DNA of 64,000 bases from Hyphomicrobiales bacterium (GTDB taxonomy: Bacteria; Pseudomonadota; Alphaproteobacteria; Rhizobiales; Rhizobiaceae): the NCBI GenBank assembly GCA_900470285.1, contig UCAG01000009.1, forward strand, positions 62,001-126,000, in the 5' to 3' direction. The notes beneath the pieces are model-generated. The model was not told the DNA's origin and did not search any database. It saw nothing but the letters and a program-made list of their open reading frames with translations. Made by a program: the position numbers and the translations under genes. Within the stretch, counting starts at the first letter, position 1. Every line of letters starts with the position of its first letter. Positions 1 through 9,126 of this stretch are shown one piece after another.

Positions 1-366
1 CGTCTTCTGACTCTGCCGAACTGGATTCTGGTACCCGGTATCCTCATCCTCTCGATTATCGGCGTCTATTCCAGTCATGCATCTGTCTTTGCTGTGCTGC
101 TGATGCTTGCAATCGGCATGGTCGGCTGGCTGCTGCGTAAAGCGGGCTTCGATATGGCGCCGATTATTCTGGGTTTTGTGCTTGGCAATATGATGGAAGT
201 GAACCTGCGCAATGCACTGGCCATTAGCGGCGGAGATATCTCCATCCTGTTCCAGAGCAAAATCTCGCTGATCCTCTGGATACTGGCCGCCGCCGTGGCA
301 GTTGTTCCCGCCGTTCTCGCCCGCAGGGCACGCCAGAGAAAACGTCTTGCTGCCGAAACAGCCTGA
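1..366 (+). CDS. TctA-family tricarboxylate transporter, C-terminal end (partial)
   Basis: The reading frame is open from the first base and ends at TGA 364-366, so only the last 121 residues are present. They show the features of the large membrane subunit of tripartite tricarboxylate transporters: hydrophobic segments, a conserved stretch with APIILGFVLGNMMEVNLRNA, a late membrane helix and a basic tail (RRARQRKR). The family imports citrate-like di/tricarboxylates with a periplasmic TctC binding protein and a small TctB subunit, which would lie upstream outside the window. The substrate cannot be told from this fragment. A strong terminator follows directly, so this is the last gene of its operon. 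Confidence 0.85.
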   Translation, partial: RLLTLPNWILVPGILILSIIGVYSSHASVFAVLLMLAIGMVGWLLRKAGFDMAPIILGFVLGNMMEVNLRNALAISGGDISILFQSKISLILWILAAAVAVVPAVLARRARQRKRLAAETA

Positions 367-387
367 TTACGCAGCTTCAGAACAACA

Positions 388-418
388 AGAGGGGGAGCAG
401 ATTTGCTCCCCCTCTTCA
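388..418 (+). terminator. Rho-independent terminator after the TctA gene
   Basis: Eleven-base arms gagggggagca and tgctccccctc (389-399 and 404-414) pair perfectly around a short loop and are followed by a T-rich stretch. Confidence 0.85.
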
Positions 419-495
419 TTTTCATAAGGCTTTGTCATTTTTTTATGTTACGGATTACTGGCTCCGGCAATTACAAATCCTTTGAAGAGTGTTTC

Positions 496-651
496 ATGTC
501 ACTGACTGATATTGTGTTTATCGTTATTCCGATTGTTGTCGCGATGCTTATTGTCCTGTCGGTCAGTACAGGAAAATTGCGCAGAGAATATTATTGGGCG
601 GTTATTCCTCTGGCTGCTGTTGCGATGACAACCCTGCTGATGACGGCGTAA
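496..651 (+). CDS. small membrane protein, 51 aa, function unknown
   Basis: ATG 496 is preceded by a purine-rich GAAGAG. The product is almost entirely two hydrophobic segments (about residues 4-22 and 30-50) joined by a short basic, polar loop (STGKLRREYY), so it is probably a two-helix inner-membrane protein with the loop in the cytoplasm. An upstream in-frame start at 403 would run through the preceding terminator and is unlikely. I do not recognise the family. Confidence 0.55.
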   Translation: MSLTDIVFIVIPIVVAMLIVLSVSTGKLRREYYWAVIPLAAVAMTTLLMTA

Positions 652-700
652 ATTATTACTGCCGGCTCGAACACATCAGCAGGATATTTTCGGATAAGTG

Positions 701-1201
701 ATGCTCTCAACATTCTCTGTCATCGTTCTGGGGACATTATATTTCTCGGTTCCTAAACCACCAGCACCGGAAGTGTGCAGTGCAGAAGACGGGGACCGTG
801 CTTTATCTGAAACACAGATAGAAGCATGGACGCTGCAGACCGCAAAATGCTCCTGCTTTATCTCTCTGCAAGGCACAGAGCAGAGTGAATTTTCAATGGT
901 GGTTGTCAAAGCGACACCAGACCAGACGGTGCCGCTGTTATCTGCCATGCTATCCGTTGCTGAAGAATTTCCGGACAATACCGGCAATTGGCCGGTGCAG
1001 ATCAATGATATGCCGGTAAATGCAGAAGCCGCGCCTCTGGCCGGCACCCTGACCGTTGAGCTGAACGGGGAAACGGACTGGATCACCAGACTATCAAAAG
1101 CGAAAAGCCTCAAGATTGGCCCATATCATTTTGCATCTGATAAATCGGCAGCAGCAATGGCCGCACTGAGAGCCTGCTACTCTTCCCTGAAGGGCAAGTA
1201 A
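701..1201 (+). CDS. hypothetical secreted or membrane-anchored protein, 166 aa
   Basis: ATG 701 has GGA six bases upstream; GTG 698 is an alternative start. The N-terminus is a short hydrophobic segment (about residues 2-18) followed by Pro-rich sequence and then a soluble domain with cysteines near residues 26, 49, 51 and 160, which suggests export and possibly disulfides. The layout (a Trp and a Cys pair early, a Cys late) is loosely like small periplasmic invasion-associated (IalB-like) proteins, but the similarity is too weak to name. A 145-codon frame on the opposite strand overlaps it; the plus frame is preferred for its start site and export signal. Confidence 0.5.
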   Translation: MLSTFSVIVLGTLYFSVPKPPAPEVCSAEDGDRALSETQIEAWTLQTAKCSCFISLQGTEQSEFSMVVVKATPDQTVPLLSAMLSVAEEFPDNTGNWPVQINDMPVNAEAAPLAGTLTVELNGETDWITRLSKAKSLKIGPYHFASDKSAAAMAALRACYSSLKGK

Positions 1202-1262
1202 AACAGAGCAGACTTAAAATCTGCCCCGTTTTCGTATCGTAACTATGCAAAACAGACAGGAA

Positions 1263-1628
1263 TTACTGTTTTGTCAGGGCTTCGTATTGTGCGCAATGGG
1301 CTGCAATTGTTGAGCCTGTGGCGGTCGCAATCTGTTCAATTGAAACAGGTTCAGTGCCGTCATAGCTGTTGCCATTGGCGCCTTCCGCTTCGTACTTATC
1401 GCTTTCAGCTGAATCTGCAGCAACCGGCAGGGCTGCAATGATTTTCTCATAACCGGTAGTCGCATCAGCGGAAATATGACCGTTTGCAACGCAATATTTG
1501 ATCAGGCCAAGCTGATTGCGTGCAGAATTATAGAGCTTGTCGCTGTCAGCATCAGCAAATACAGCTGAAGACAGGACCAGCAATTGAATTATTGCAGCAG
1601 TGAAAACGGCTAAGAGTTTTGTATTCAT
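1263..1628 (-). CDS. small exported protein, 121 aa, paralogue of the next gene
   Basis: The product has a clear signal peptide (MNTKLLAVF then a hydrophobic core, cleavage probably after AVFADA). The mature part starts with YNSARNQLGLIKYCVANGHI and carries two cysteines (YC near residue 46, HC near 112) placed for one disulfide. The neighbour at 1718-2119 has the same plan: RN-x-LG-x-I-x-YC, then a G-L/H segment, a late AAxC and a Tyr. The pair is therefore a tandem duplication. Similar small exported proteins are common in Rhizobiales and are sometimes auto-labelled as pore-forming ESAT-6-like, which I cannot support from sequence. Function unknown. Confidence 0.65.
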   Translation of the reverse strand: MNTKLLAVFTAAIIQLLVLSSAVFADADSDKLYNSARNQLGLIKYCVANGHISADATTGYEKIIAALPVAADSAESDKYEAEGANGNSYDGTEPVSIEQIATATGSTIAAHCAQYEALTKQ

Positions 1629-1717
1629 AAGAAAACCTGTTTCGTTTGTTTCATATAACGGAAAGGATCAGAGAAAACCTGTGGCATCCTGGGCCACGGA
1701 CAGAATTATTGGCAAAC

Positions 1718-2119
1718 TTACTGGCCGCTTTTCCGTTTTGCCATCATTTTACCCAAAGTGACCTGCCCTTTATATTGATCACAAACAGCCGCAACATCGA
1801 CATTGTTTGCAGCAGCAAGGTCATCGAGTGACTGTTCGTCACCCTGAAGATAAGAAATGCCGTCACGGCCTTTCTGCTCATGAAGCTCTGCTTCATCTGA
1901 ACTTGGCAGTTCGCCGTAAATTTCATCAATGCCGACTTTGAAGTATTTTTCAGAATCAGCCTCCAGCAGACCTTTACTGCTGCAGTAGGCAATGATTCCA
2001 AGATCATTGCGCTTTTCCAGATAGGATGGATCGCTGTTGTCCTGCGCGTAAACTACGCCGCTGGCGATTGAGGTAAGCAGTGAAAAAGCTAAGATAGAAA
2101 AAATACGGTGCCGGTTCAT
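1718..2119 (-). CDS. small exported protein, 133 aa, tandem paralogue
   Basis: It has a signal peptide (MNRHRIFSILAFSLL..., cleavage likely after VVYA), then the motif RNDLGIIAYCSSKGLLEAD that matches RNQLGLIKYCVANGHISAD of the downstream gene, and a late AAVCDQYKGQ that matches AAHCAQYEAL. The spacing of the two cysteines is preserved. An extra basic tail (KMMAKRKSGQ) follows. About 90 bases separate it from its paralogue on the same strand, so the two could be co-transcribed. CTTAAG occurs twice upstream of its start (about 2154 and 2179), the same hexamer seen near the two-component system at 45.6 kb. Confidence 0.65.
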   Translation of the reverse strand: MNRHRIFSILAFSLLTSIASGVVYAQDNSDPSYLEKRNDLGIIAYCSSKGLLEADSEKYFKVGIDEIYGELPSSDEAELHEQKGRDGISYLQGDEQSLDDLAAANNVDVAAVCDQYKGQVTLGKMMAKRKSGQ

Positions 2120-2369
2120 GATCGACCTTTGTTTGCATATAAATTTAGCATAACCTTAAGTAAAGAAAGAAGATAATCTTAAGAATATACTTTCTATTCG
2201 CTCTTTGCGCTTTATCTGCAATAAAAGTCAATGCGATTTTATACTGAGAATCGCATGATATTGATTGATTTGAAGAATTTTTGCTGATGATAAAAACAAC
2301 AACAGCACCGAAAATGCAAACACAAAGTCGTTTTGTGCGTTTATCTGTCATCAATTTTTTGAAAAATAG

Positions 2370-2445
2370 TGGTGCCCGGAGACGGATTTGAACCGCCGAC
2401 ACGCGGATTTTCAATCCGCTGCTCTACCAACTGAGCTATCCGGGC
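2370..2445 (-). tRNA. tRNA-Phe (anticodon GAA)
   Basis: On the minus strand the sequence folds into a complete 76-nt cloverleaf: acceptor GCCCGGA/TCCGGGC, D arm with AGCTCAGTTGG, anticodon stem GCGGA/TCCGC around loop TTGAAAA (anticodon GAA, complement of 2410-2412), T loop GTTCAAATC, and an encoded 3' CCA. Nothing suggests degeneration. A tRNA here supports the view that the replicon is a chromid rather than a dispensable plasmid. Confidence 0.97.
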
Positions 2446-2831
2446 ATCCCTGCAAGCCTGTCCGGCCAGCGTGACGGTGTTGGTGTCCGTCTGATGTGAG
2501 CGCTTTATAGCATTAAAATTTTGCCTGTCCAGCACCCTGAACAGAAATTATGCAGCGAACAGGTAATTATTTTCAAAAAGCCCGATTTTCCTTGATTTTT
2601 AAAGGATATTTTCTTTTGAAAACTCCCGCACTCAACTCAAAATCACACAAATCCGCTGCCTCGCAGTTGAAAAACAGATGTGAATCACCCGAATCCGCAT
2701 GTTGAAAATTCTCACCCGCGGTTTTGACAGCGCAGAAAATTCCATACGTCTTATATTGTGCATTCTGTGTCGCTGCCGAAACCGCGTTTTTCAAAAGACG
2801 CGACATTCAATCACTGCGCAAAGAGCCGCAT
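2446..2831. other. non-coding stretch between tRNA-Phe and the gcv leader
   Basis: No reading frame here has a convincing start site, domain or coding character; a 77-codon minus frame (2573-2806) looks like chance. The stretch should hold the tRNA promoter on the minus strand and upstream regulatory sites for gcvTHP on the plus strand. Confidence 0.5.
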
Positions 2832-2837
2832 TATAAT
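2809..2837 (+). promoter_or_regulatory. candidate promoter of the gcv transcript
   Basis: A perfect -10 hexamer TATAAT lies at 2832-2837. The -35 region about 17 bases upstream is a poor match. A start near 2844 would give a leader of about 300 nt that contains the whole glycine riboswitch. Confidence 0.35.
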
Positions 2838-2915
2838 AATTCCAGATGACTTCACCAGTCAGCTGCGATAAAAGGCACGCATGTCGAGGAGAGGATCATA
2901 TCCTGATTCCTGTTT

Positions 2916-3118
2916 GTCTGCGGGAGAGTGCCGGTAACGGCCACCGAAGGGGAAATCGCCCGAAATCTCTCAGGTACCAAGAACCGCAGAAAAGCAAGGC
3001 AACTCTGGAAAGTCGGGGGAAACCCCGCGCCGAAGGTGTAAGTAAGCCTCAACAGGCTTGCGAGTCTCTCAGGCTTCCGACAGAGGGGTACATCATGGCT
3101 TTCCGCTTTTGCGGAAGG
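2916..3118 (+). promoter_or_regulatory. tandem glycine riboswitch upstream of gcvT
   Basis: Two glycine aptamers follow each other. Aptamer 1 (about 2916-2990) is closed by TCTGCGG/CCGCAGA and carries GGGAGAGTG, CACCGAAGGGG and ATCTCTCAGGTACC. Aptamer 2 (about 3001-3087) is closed by CTCTGG/CAGAGG and carries CGCCGAAGG and CTCTCAGGCTTCCGACAGAGG. The AAGCAA linker between them is typical. A short hairpin TTCCGC-TTTT-GCGGAA follows at about 3101-3117, then the ribosome site GGAG and the gcvT start. In the known class glycine binding turns on gcv expression; no poly-U tract follows the hairpin, so control of translation is more likely than termination (inference). Confidence 0.95.
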
Positions 3119-3143
3119 CGGACGTGTGTCTCTGGAGTGAAAA

Positions 3144-4259
3144 ATGGGCGATACATCTTCTTTAAAAACGCTTCCGCTGGAAGAATTACATATTGCATCC
3201 GGTGCCCGTTTCGGCGGCTTTGCCGGTTGGAACATGCCGCTGACTTATCCGCTTGGCGTGATGAAAGAGCATGTTCATACACGTGAACAGGCTGGGCTGT
3301 TCGACATCTCACATATGAAACTCATTGAAGTTTCAGGCAGCGATGCTGCCGCTTTGTTTGCAAAGCTGTGCCCGATTGATGTCACCAAACTCAATGAAGG
3401 CCAGTCGAAATATACGTTCCTTATGAATAATGACGCAGGCATCATTGATGACCTGATCGTGACCCGTCTGGGTGACGAACGCTTCATGATCGTCGCCAAT
3501 GCCGGTAATGCTGCCATTGATATTGCGCATTTCCAAAAAGGTGCTGCAGGTCTCAATTGCACCGTTACGCCGCTTGACCGCGTTCTGCTGGCCATTCAGG
3601 GCCCGCAGGCTGCTGATGTTATGAAGAGCATCGCATCTGATCTCGGTTTCAGCGTTGAAGAGCTGAAATTCATGCATGGTTTTGAGCCAAAACAGGGCTG
3701 GTTCGTTACCCGCTCCGGCTATACCGGTGAAGATGGTTTTGAAATTGCCGCGCCGCTCAGCGATGCACCGGCACTGGCGAAATCTCTGCTGGGCGATGCC
3801 CGCGTTGCATGGATCGGCCTTGCCGCCCGTGATAGCTTACGTCTTGAAGCCGGTCTCTGCCTGCATGGTCAGGACATTACTGAAACCATTGATCCGGTTT
3901 CCGCCGGTCTGACATGGGCAATCACCAAAGCTGTGCGCGAAACCGCCGCTTTCCCTGCCGCCGCTAAAGTTCTGGAACTGATTGCCAGTGGTCCTGAAAA
4001 GCGCCGCGTCGGCATCAAGCCGGAAGGCCGTCAGCCGGTTCGCGCCGGTACCAAACTGTTTGATGAAGCCGGCAGCGAAGTCGGTGAAATCACTTCCGGC
4101 GGCTTCGGCCCTTCAGCTGGTTTCCCTGTTGCCATGGGTTATGTCAGAGCCGATCTGAAAGAACCGGGCACACGTCTTTTTGCGGAAGTCCGCGGCAATA
4201 AAGTGCCTGTAGACGTCCATACACTTCCATTTACCCAACCTCGCTATCACAAAGGATAA
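3144..4259 (+). CDS. gcvT: glycine cleavage system T protein (aminomethyltransferase)
   Basis: This 371-residue protein transfers the methylene group from the aminomethyl-lipoyl arm of GcvH to tetrahydrofolate and releases ammonia. It shows the family signatures [17 protein letters not shown] near the N-terminus, the [14 protein letters not shown] segment, [52 protein letters not shown] and a C-terminal barrel with [11 protein letters not shown]. Length is normal. ATG 3144 has GGAG eight bases upstream, just after the riboswitch. It is the first gene of gcvTHP, with four bases to gcvH. Confidence 0.97.
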   Translation: MGDTSSLKTLPLEELHIASGARFGGFAGWNMPLTYPLGVMKEHVHTREQAGLFDISHMKLIEVSGSDAAALFAKLCPIDVTKLNEGQSKYTFLMNNDAGIIDDLIVTRLGDERFMIVANAGNAAIDIAHFQKGAAGLNCTVTPLDRVLLAIQGPQAADVMKSIASDLGFSVEELKFMHGFEPKQGWFVTRSGYTGEDGFEIAAPLSDAPALAKSLLGDARVAWIGLAARDSLRLEAGLCLHGQDITETIDPVSAGLTWAITKAVRETAAFPAAAKVLELIASGPEKRRVGIKPEGRQPVRAGTKLFDEAGSEVGEITSGGFGPSAGFPVAMGYVRADLKEPGTRLFAEVRGNKVPVDVHTLPFTQPRYHKG

Positions 4260-4263
4260 TCGC

Positions 4264-4632
4264 ATGCCTAAAATCTTTTTTACCGAAGATCATGAATGGC
4301 TCAGCGTTGAAGGCGACATTGCAACTGTCGGCATCACCAACCACGCTCAGGAACAGCTCGGCGACCTCGTTTTCGTAGAACTGCCTGAAGTTGAACGCGT
4401 TGTGGAAAAAGGCGAAGCCATTGTTGTGGTTGAGTCTGTAAAAGCTGCATCCGATGTGTATGCACCGCTTAACGGTGAAGTCATTGAAATCAATGAAGAA
4501 CTGAACGGCAACCCTGCGCTCGTCAACAGCGCGGCAGAAGGCGAAGGCTGGCTGTGGAAGATGAAAATCTCCGATGCAGGTCAGCTCGAAGGTCTGCTCG
4601 ACGCTGCCGGTTATCAGGCACTGGTTGGCTAA
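4264..4632 (+). CDS. gcvH: glycine cleavage system H protein (lipoyl carrier)
   Basis: This 122-residue carrier shuttles the aminomethyl intermediate between GcvP, GcvT and the lipoamide dehydrogenase on a lipoyl arm. The lipoyl lysine is Lys60 in [15 protein letters not shown], and the entry [20 protein letters not shown] is typical of the family. The gene follows gcvT by four bases and precedes gcvP by three, so all three are translated from one message. The L protein (lipoamide dehydrogenase) is not in the window and is presumably shared with 2-oxoacid dehydrogenases elsewhere. Confidence 0.98.
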   Translation: MPKIFFTEDHEWLSVEGDIATVGITNHAQEQLGDLVFVELPEVERVVEKGEAIVVVESVKAASDVYAPLNGEVIEINEELNGNPALVNSAAEGEGWLWKMKISDAGQLEGLLDAAGYQALVG

Positions 4633-4635
4633 ATC

Positions 4636-7440
4636 ATGGCATCATCATCTCTTCCTTTTGTAGAGCGCCATATCGGCCCTCGCGCCAGTGAACAGCAGGA
4701 AATGCTGTCGGCGCTTGGTCTGCCGTCGCTGGACGCTCTCATCAGTCAGGCAGTGCCGCAGTCAATTCGTCTTGACCGCGCACTCAACCTGCCTGCTCCG
4801 CTTGATGAAGCCGCAGCTCTCAGTGAACTGTCCGGCATTATGGGTCGCAACGTGGTTGCCAAAAGCTTCTACGGTGCGGGCTATCACGGCACCCATGTGC
4901 CGCCGGTTATTCAGCGCAACCTGTTTGAAAATCCGGCATGGTACACAGCCTATACACCGTATCAGGCTGAAATCAGTCAGGGTCGCCTTGAACTGCTGTT
5001 CAACTTCCAGACACTGGTGACAGAACTGACCGGTCTGCCGGTTGCCTGCGCATCGCTGCTGGATGAAGCAACTGCTGTTGCTGAAGCTGTTGGCATTGCC
5101 TATCGCCATCACCGCGAAAAACGTCCGAAAATGGTTATTGCCGGTGAATTGCACCCGCAGACACTGGATGTTCTGAACACCCGTGCAGAACCGCATGGCA
5201 TGATCATTGAAGTTGGCGGCGAAGTGGATACCACAACCGCTGCGGTGATCATTCCCTGGCCGGATACACGCGGCGTTTACGGCGATTTCACCCGTATTAT
5301 CGCCAGCGCCAAACAGACCGGCGCTCTGGTTGTGGCCGTTGCCGATCCTCTGGCACTGACCATCACCCAGTCTCCGGGCTCATGGGGTGCCGATATTGCT
5401 GTCGGTTCCATGCAGCGCTACGGCGTGCCAATGGGCAATGGTGGTCCTCACGCTGCTTATCTCGGTGTGAAAGAAAACCTCACCCGTATCATTCCGGGCC
5501 GTATCGTCGGTCAGTCGCTCGATGCGCATGGCCGTCCGGCCTATCGTCTGGCACTGCAGACCCGCGAACAGCATATTCGCCGCGATAAAGCGACATCGAA
5601 TATCTGTACCGCTCAGGCACTGCTGGCCAATATGGCTGCATCTTATGCAATCTGGCACGGCCCTAAAGGCCTGCAGGCTATTGCTGATGCTGTTCATGCG
5701 ATCACTGCCCGCTTTGCAGCCTCGCTGAAAGCTGCCGGTTTTGAACTGGCCGGTGAGCAGCTGTTTGATACAGTGACTGTGACTGTTAAAGGCAAAGCAC
5801 AGGATTATGCTGACAAGGCTCTGGCAGGCGACCGCCTGATCCGCGTTATTGATGCTGATACTGTGTCTGTGACTTTTGATGAAACCTCGCTGGAAGATGA
5901 TTATCTGGCTCTGGTTGCATTGTTCGGTGCGAAGCCTGTTGAAAAAGCTGCCCGTCTGTTGCCGGATGCGCCGCGTGACGAATATTTCCTGACGCAGGCT
6001 GCATTCCACAGCTATCGTTCAGAAACCGAAATGATGCGTTTCCTGCGCAAATTGGCAGACAAGGATCTGGCGCTTGACCGTGCGATGATCCCGCTCGGCT
6101 CCTGCACCATGAAGCTCAATGCGGCTGCCGAAATGATGCCGGTCTCATGGCCGACCGTCGGTGGTCTGCATCCTTTTGCACCACAGGCGCATCTGGAAGG
6201 CTACAAAGTTCTGACCGACAATCTCGAAGCATGGCTTTGCGAAGTGACCGGTTTTGACGCTGTATCCCTGCAGCCGAATGCCGGTAGTCAGGGCGAATAT
6301 GCCGGTCTTCTGGCAATCCGCCGCTATCACCGCGCAAATGGCGACGAAAACCGCAATATCTGCCTTATCCCGTCTTCCGCACACGGTACCAATCCGGCCA
6401 GTGCGCAGATGGCAGGCATGAAAGTGGTTGTCGTCAACTGCCTCGAAGACGGTGACATTGATGTGGCCGATCTGAAAGCCAAGGCAGAACAGTATCGCGA
6501 TACGCTGTCGGCGCTGATGATCACCTATCCGTCCACCCACGGTGTGTTTGAAGAAACCATCCGTGAAATCTGCACAATCATTCATGCGAATGGCGGTCAG
6601 GTTTACTTCGACGGTGCGAACCTCAATGCACTCGTTGGTCTGGCACGTCCGGCCGATATCGGTGCTGACGTTTGCCACATGAACCTGCATAAAACTTTCT
6701 GCATTCCGCATGGCGGCGGCGGCCCGGGCATTGGTCCGATCGGCGTTGGCGCACATCTGGCACCATTCCTGCCGGGTCATGTGAATGCAGGCAGCGACAA
6801 TGCGGTTTCCGCTGCACCATTCGGCAGTGCGTCTATCCTCGTTATCACATGGATGTATATCCGTATGATGGGCGGCGCCGGTCTGAAAAATGCAACGGAA
6901 GTGGCCATTCTCAATGCGAACTACATTGCTGAGCGCCTGAAGGATCATTATCCGATCCTTTATACCGGTGCGAACAATCGCGTTGCGCATGAGTGCATCG
7001 TTGACACCCGCGTGTTGAAAGACAAAGCCGGTGTGACCGTTGAAGATGTTGCCAAGCGTCTGATCGATTACGGCTTCCACGCGCCGACCATGTCATGGCC
7101 GGTTGCCGGTACGCTGATGGTTGAACCGACTGAATCCGAATCCAAGGCTGAAGTGGATCGTCTTTGCGACGCTATGATCTCCATCGCTAAGGAAGCGGCT
7201 AAGGTCGAAGCCGGTGAGTGGCCGCAGGATGACAATCCGCTGGCGAATGCACCGCATACCGTTGCAGACACCATGCTCGACGACTGGAAGCATCCGTATT
7301 CCCGCAAGGAAGCAGCCTTCCCTGCGAAAAATATGGATCCGGCTTCCAAATACTGGGCTCCGGTATCACGCATCGACAACGTAGGCGGCGACCGCAATCT
7401 GGTTTGCTCCTGCCCGCCGATGGATGCATACACAGACTAA
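4636..7440 (+). CDS. gcvP: glycine dehydrogenase (decarboxylating), P protein
   Basis: This 934-residue PLP enzyme decarboxylates glycine and passes the aminomethyl group to GcvH. It is the single-chain homodimeric type, both halves in one protein: the N-terminal half starts with FVERHIGPR and contains [13 protein letters not shown]; the C-terminal half contains [48 protein letters not shown] and the PLP lysine, Lys686, in [18 protein letters not shown]. Length is slightly below the usual 950-960. A terminator closes the operon. Confidence 0.97.
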   Translation: MASSSLPFVERHIGPRASEQQEMLSALGLPSLDALISQAVPQSIRLDRALNLPAPLDEAAALSELSGIMGRNVVAKSFYGAGYHGTHVPPVIQRNLFENPAWYTAYTPYQAEISQGRLELLFNFQTLVTELTGLPVACASLLDEATAVAEAVGIAYRHHREKRPKMVIAGELHPQTLDVLNTRAEPHGMIIEVGGEVDTTTAAVIIPWPDTRGVYGDFTRIIASAKQTGALVVAVADPLALTITQSPGSWGADIAVGSMQRYGVPMGNGGPHAAYLGVKENLTRIIPGRIVGQSLDAHGRPAYRLALQTREQHIRRDKATSNICTAQALLANMAASYAIWHGPKGLQAIADAVHAITARFAASLKAAGFELAGEQLFDTVTVTVKGKAQDYADKALAGDRLIRVIDADTVSVTFDETSLEDDYLALVALFGAKPVEKAARLLPDAPRDEYFLTQAAFHSYRSETEMMRFLRKLADKDLALDRAMIPLGSCTMKLNAAAEMMPVSWPTVGGLHPFAPQAHLEGYKVLTDNLEAWLCEVTGFDAVSLQPNAGSQGEYAGLLAIRRYHRANGDENRNICLIPSSAHGTNPASAQMAGMKVVVVNCLEDGDIDVADLKAKAEQYRDTLSALMITYPSTHGVFEETIREICTIIHANGGQVYFDGANLNALVGLARPADIGADVCHMNLHKTFCIPHGGGGPGIGPIGVGAHLAPFLPGHVNAGSDNAVSAAPFGSASILVITWMYIRMMGGAGLKNATEVAILNANYIAERLKDHYPILYTGANNRVAHECIVDTRVLKDKAGVTVEDVAKRLIDYGFHAPTMSWPVAGTLMVEPTESESKAEVDRLCDAMISIAKEAAKVEAGEWPQDDNPLANAPHTVADTMLDDWKHPYSRKEAAFPAKNMDPASKYWAPVSRIDNVGGDRNLVCSCPPMDAYTD

Positions 7441-7447
7441 AACAATC

Positions 7448-7480
7448 AAAAAGGCCCTGATGAAAATCAGGGCCTTTTTC
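7448..7480 (+). terminator. Rho-independent terminator after gcvP
   Basis: Arms aaggccctgat and atcagggcctt form a perfect stem around a short loop, followed by TTTTTC. Confidence 0.92.
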
Positions 7481-7634
7481 TTTTACCGACACGTCATAGC
7501 ACCGCCCTATGCGACATTAGTCTAACCTCATGCAAATTTTGCTTTCCCTTGAAAGCACACAGGAGTAATCGCTCAGGGTGTTTGCCAGCGCTGCGGAATC
7601 AGCGCGCGCCGGCAAAGCATGCAGAAAACAAAAA

Positions 7635-7697
7635 CAGAATATTTTCTTGGATTTAGGAGGGAAAATATTCTGGCAGATGAATTGTGAGGCATACTGA
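7635..7697 (+). promoter_or_regulatory. cycA leader: 12-bp inverted repeat presenting AGGAGG, then a six-codon ORF
   Basis: Perfect arms cagaatattttc (7635-7646) and gaaaatattctg (7661-7672) enclose a 14-nt loop that contains AGGAGG (7655-7660). Immediately downstream ATG 7677 opens a six-codon frame (Met-Asn-Cys-Glu-Ala-Tyr) whose TGA (7695-7697) is directly followed by the ATG of the permease at 7698. The permease's own ribosome site is only a modest TGAGG. The arrangement could be an operator, a structured ribosome stand-by site, or a translated leader coupled to cycA. Only the sequence layout is observed; the role is inference. Confidence 0.5.
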
Positions 7698-9089
7698 ATG
7701 GATACTGCATCGGGGCAGCCGCATTCCCGCGAGGAAGAACCGCACCTAGCCCGTAATCTGAAAAACCGTCATTTACAGCTGATCGCCATCGGCGGCGCTA
7801 TCGGTACCGGCCTTTTCATGGGCTCCGGAAAAACAATTTCACTCGCAGGACCTTCGATCCTGCTGGTCTATGCGATTATCGGCTTCATGCTGTTTTTCGT
7901 CATGCGCGCTTTGGGCGAGCTGTTATTGTCCAACCTGAATTATCGCTCTTTCGCCGATTTCGCCGGTGATTATCTCGGATCATGGGCGCAGTTTTTTACC
8001 GGCTGGACCTATTGGCTGTGCTGGATTGTAACCGGTATTGCCGATGTGGTTGCCGTTGCCGGCTATATGTCGTTCTGGTTCCCTGAACTGGCATTATGGG
8101 TGCCGGCTCTTGGTCTGATCGTCGTTCTGGTCGCGCTGAACCTGCCAAATGTGCGCAATTTCGGTGAAATCGAATTTTGGTTTGCACTCATCAAGATCGT
8201 AGCAATCGTCGCGCTGATTATTACCGGTGTTGTCATGCTGACATCCGGCTATACATCACCAAACGGTACAGCAGCTTCTGTTACCCATTTGTGGGATCAG
8301 GGCGGCTTCTTCCCGAATGGTTTCTTCGGCTTTGTCGCCGGTTTCCAGATCGCGGTTTTCGCTTTTGTCGGTATTGAGCTTGTTGGTACAGCAGCCGCAG
8401 AAACTGAAAATCCGGAGCGCAATCTGCCAAAGGCGATCAACTCGATCCCTGTGCGTATTGTTCTGTTCTATCTCGGCTCGCTCTTCGTCATCATGACTGT
8501 GATGCCGTGGAATCAGGTTGACCCGTCAAGCAGCCCGTTTGTGGCCATGTTCTCGCTCGCAGGCCTCGGCATTGCCGCGCATGTGGTGAACTTCGTGGTA
8601 CTGACCTCTGCGGCTTCCAGTGCGAATTCCGGAATTTATTCGACATCGCGTATGATTTTCGGTCTGGCAAGCTATGCGCTGGCACCAAAAGCTCTCGGCA
8701 AACTGAACCATCGTAAAGTGCCGGTCAATGCGTTGTTCTTCTCCTGTATATTCCTGCTTGCAGGTGTTGTACTGCTTTATGCAGGTCAGAGCATTATTGA
8801 AGCTTTCACCATTGTGACCACAATCTCGGCACTGCTGTTTATCTTTGTCTGGTCGATCATTCTGGCATCTTACGTGCAATATCGCCGTAAGCGCCCTGAT
8901 CTCCATGAAAAATCAAACTTCAAAATGCCGGGCGGTTATGCTGCCATCATTATGGTATTTGCGTTTTTCGCCTTCATTCTCTGGGCACTGGCACAGCAGG
9001 CTGACACGGCGCAAGCGCTGCTGATCACACCGGTCTGGTTTGTCCTGCTCGGTGTGATTTATTTCTTCATGCGCAAGAAAAGAGTATAA
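7698..9089 (+). CDS. cycA: CycA-type amino acid permease (D-serine/D-alanine/glycine : H+ symporter)
   Basis: This 463-residue inner-membrane permease of the APC superfamily has 12 predicted helices. The match to enterobacterial CycA is close along the chain: RHLQLIAIGGAIGTGLFMGS, KTISLAGPSI, FAGFQIAVFAFVGIELVGT-like sequence, NFVVLTSAASSANSGIYSTS and RRKRPDLHEKS. CycA imports glycine, D-alanine, D-serine and D-cycloserine. It lies downstream of gcvTHP on the same strand but has its own leader after the gcv terminator, so import and cleavage of glycine are encoded side by side. DadA at 37.5 kb could use D-alanine imported this way. Confidence 0.9.
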   Translation: MDTASGQPHSREEEPHLARNLKNRHLQLIAIGGAIGTGLFMGSGKTISLAGPSILLVYAIIGFMLFFVMRALGELLLSNLNYRSFADFAGDYLGSWAQFFTGWTYWLCWIVTGIADVVAVAGYMSFWFPELALWVPALGLIVVLVALNLPNVRNFGEIEFWFALIKIVAIVALIITGVVMLTSGYTSPNGTAASVTHLWDQGGFFPNGFFGFVAGFQIAVFAFVGIELVGTAAAETENPERNLPKAINSIPVRIVLFYLGSLFVIMTVMPWNQVDPSSSPFVAMFSLAGLGIAAHVVNFVVLTSAASSANSGIYSTSRMIFGLASYALAPKALGKLNHRKVPVNALFFSCIFLLAGVVLLYAGQSIIEAFTIVTTISALLFIFVWSIILASYVQYRRKRPDLHEKSNFKMPGGYAAIIMVFAFFAFILWALAQQADTAQALLITPVWFVLLGVIYFFMRKKRV

Positions 9090-9097
9090 AAGCACTA

Positions 9098-9126
9098 AAA
9101 ACCCGCCTTAGCCGGCGGGTTTTTTA
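9098..9126. terminator. bidirectional terminator between cycA and lrgB
   Basis: Stem aacccgcc/ggcgggtt around ttagcc with A-runs on the left and T-runs on the right, so it can serve both convergent genes. Confidence 0.88.

Noticed and set aside
676-1113. 145-codon minus-strand frame opposite the first secreted protein
   Set aside because: No export signal or ribosome site; the plus-strand frame is better supported, though only moderately.
2846-3286. 146-codon frame across the glycine riboswitch
   Set aside because: The region is explained by a tandem riboswitch; the frame has no coding features and overlaps gcvT.
6145-7080. 311-codon minus-strand frame inside gcvP
   Set aside because: Shadow of the conserved GcvP sequence; rich in Cys and His as antisense frames here usually are.
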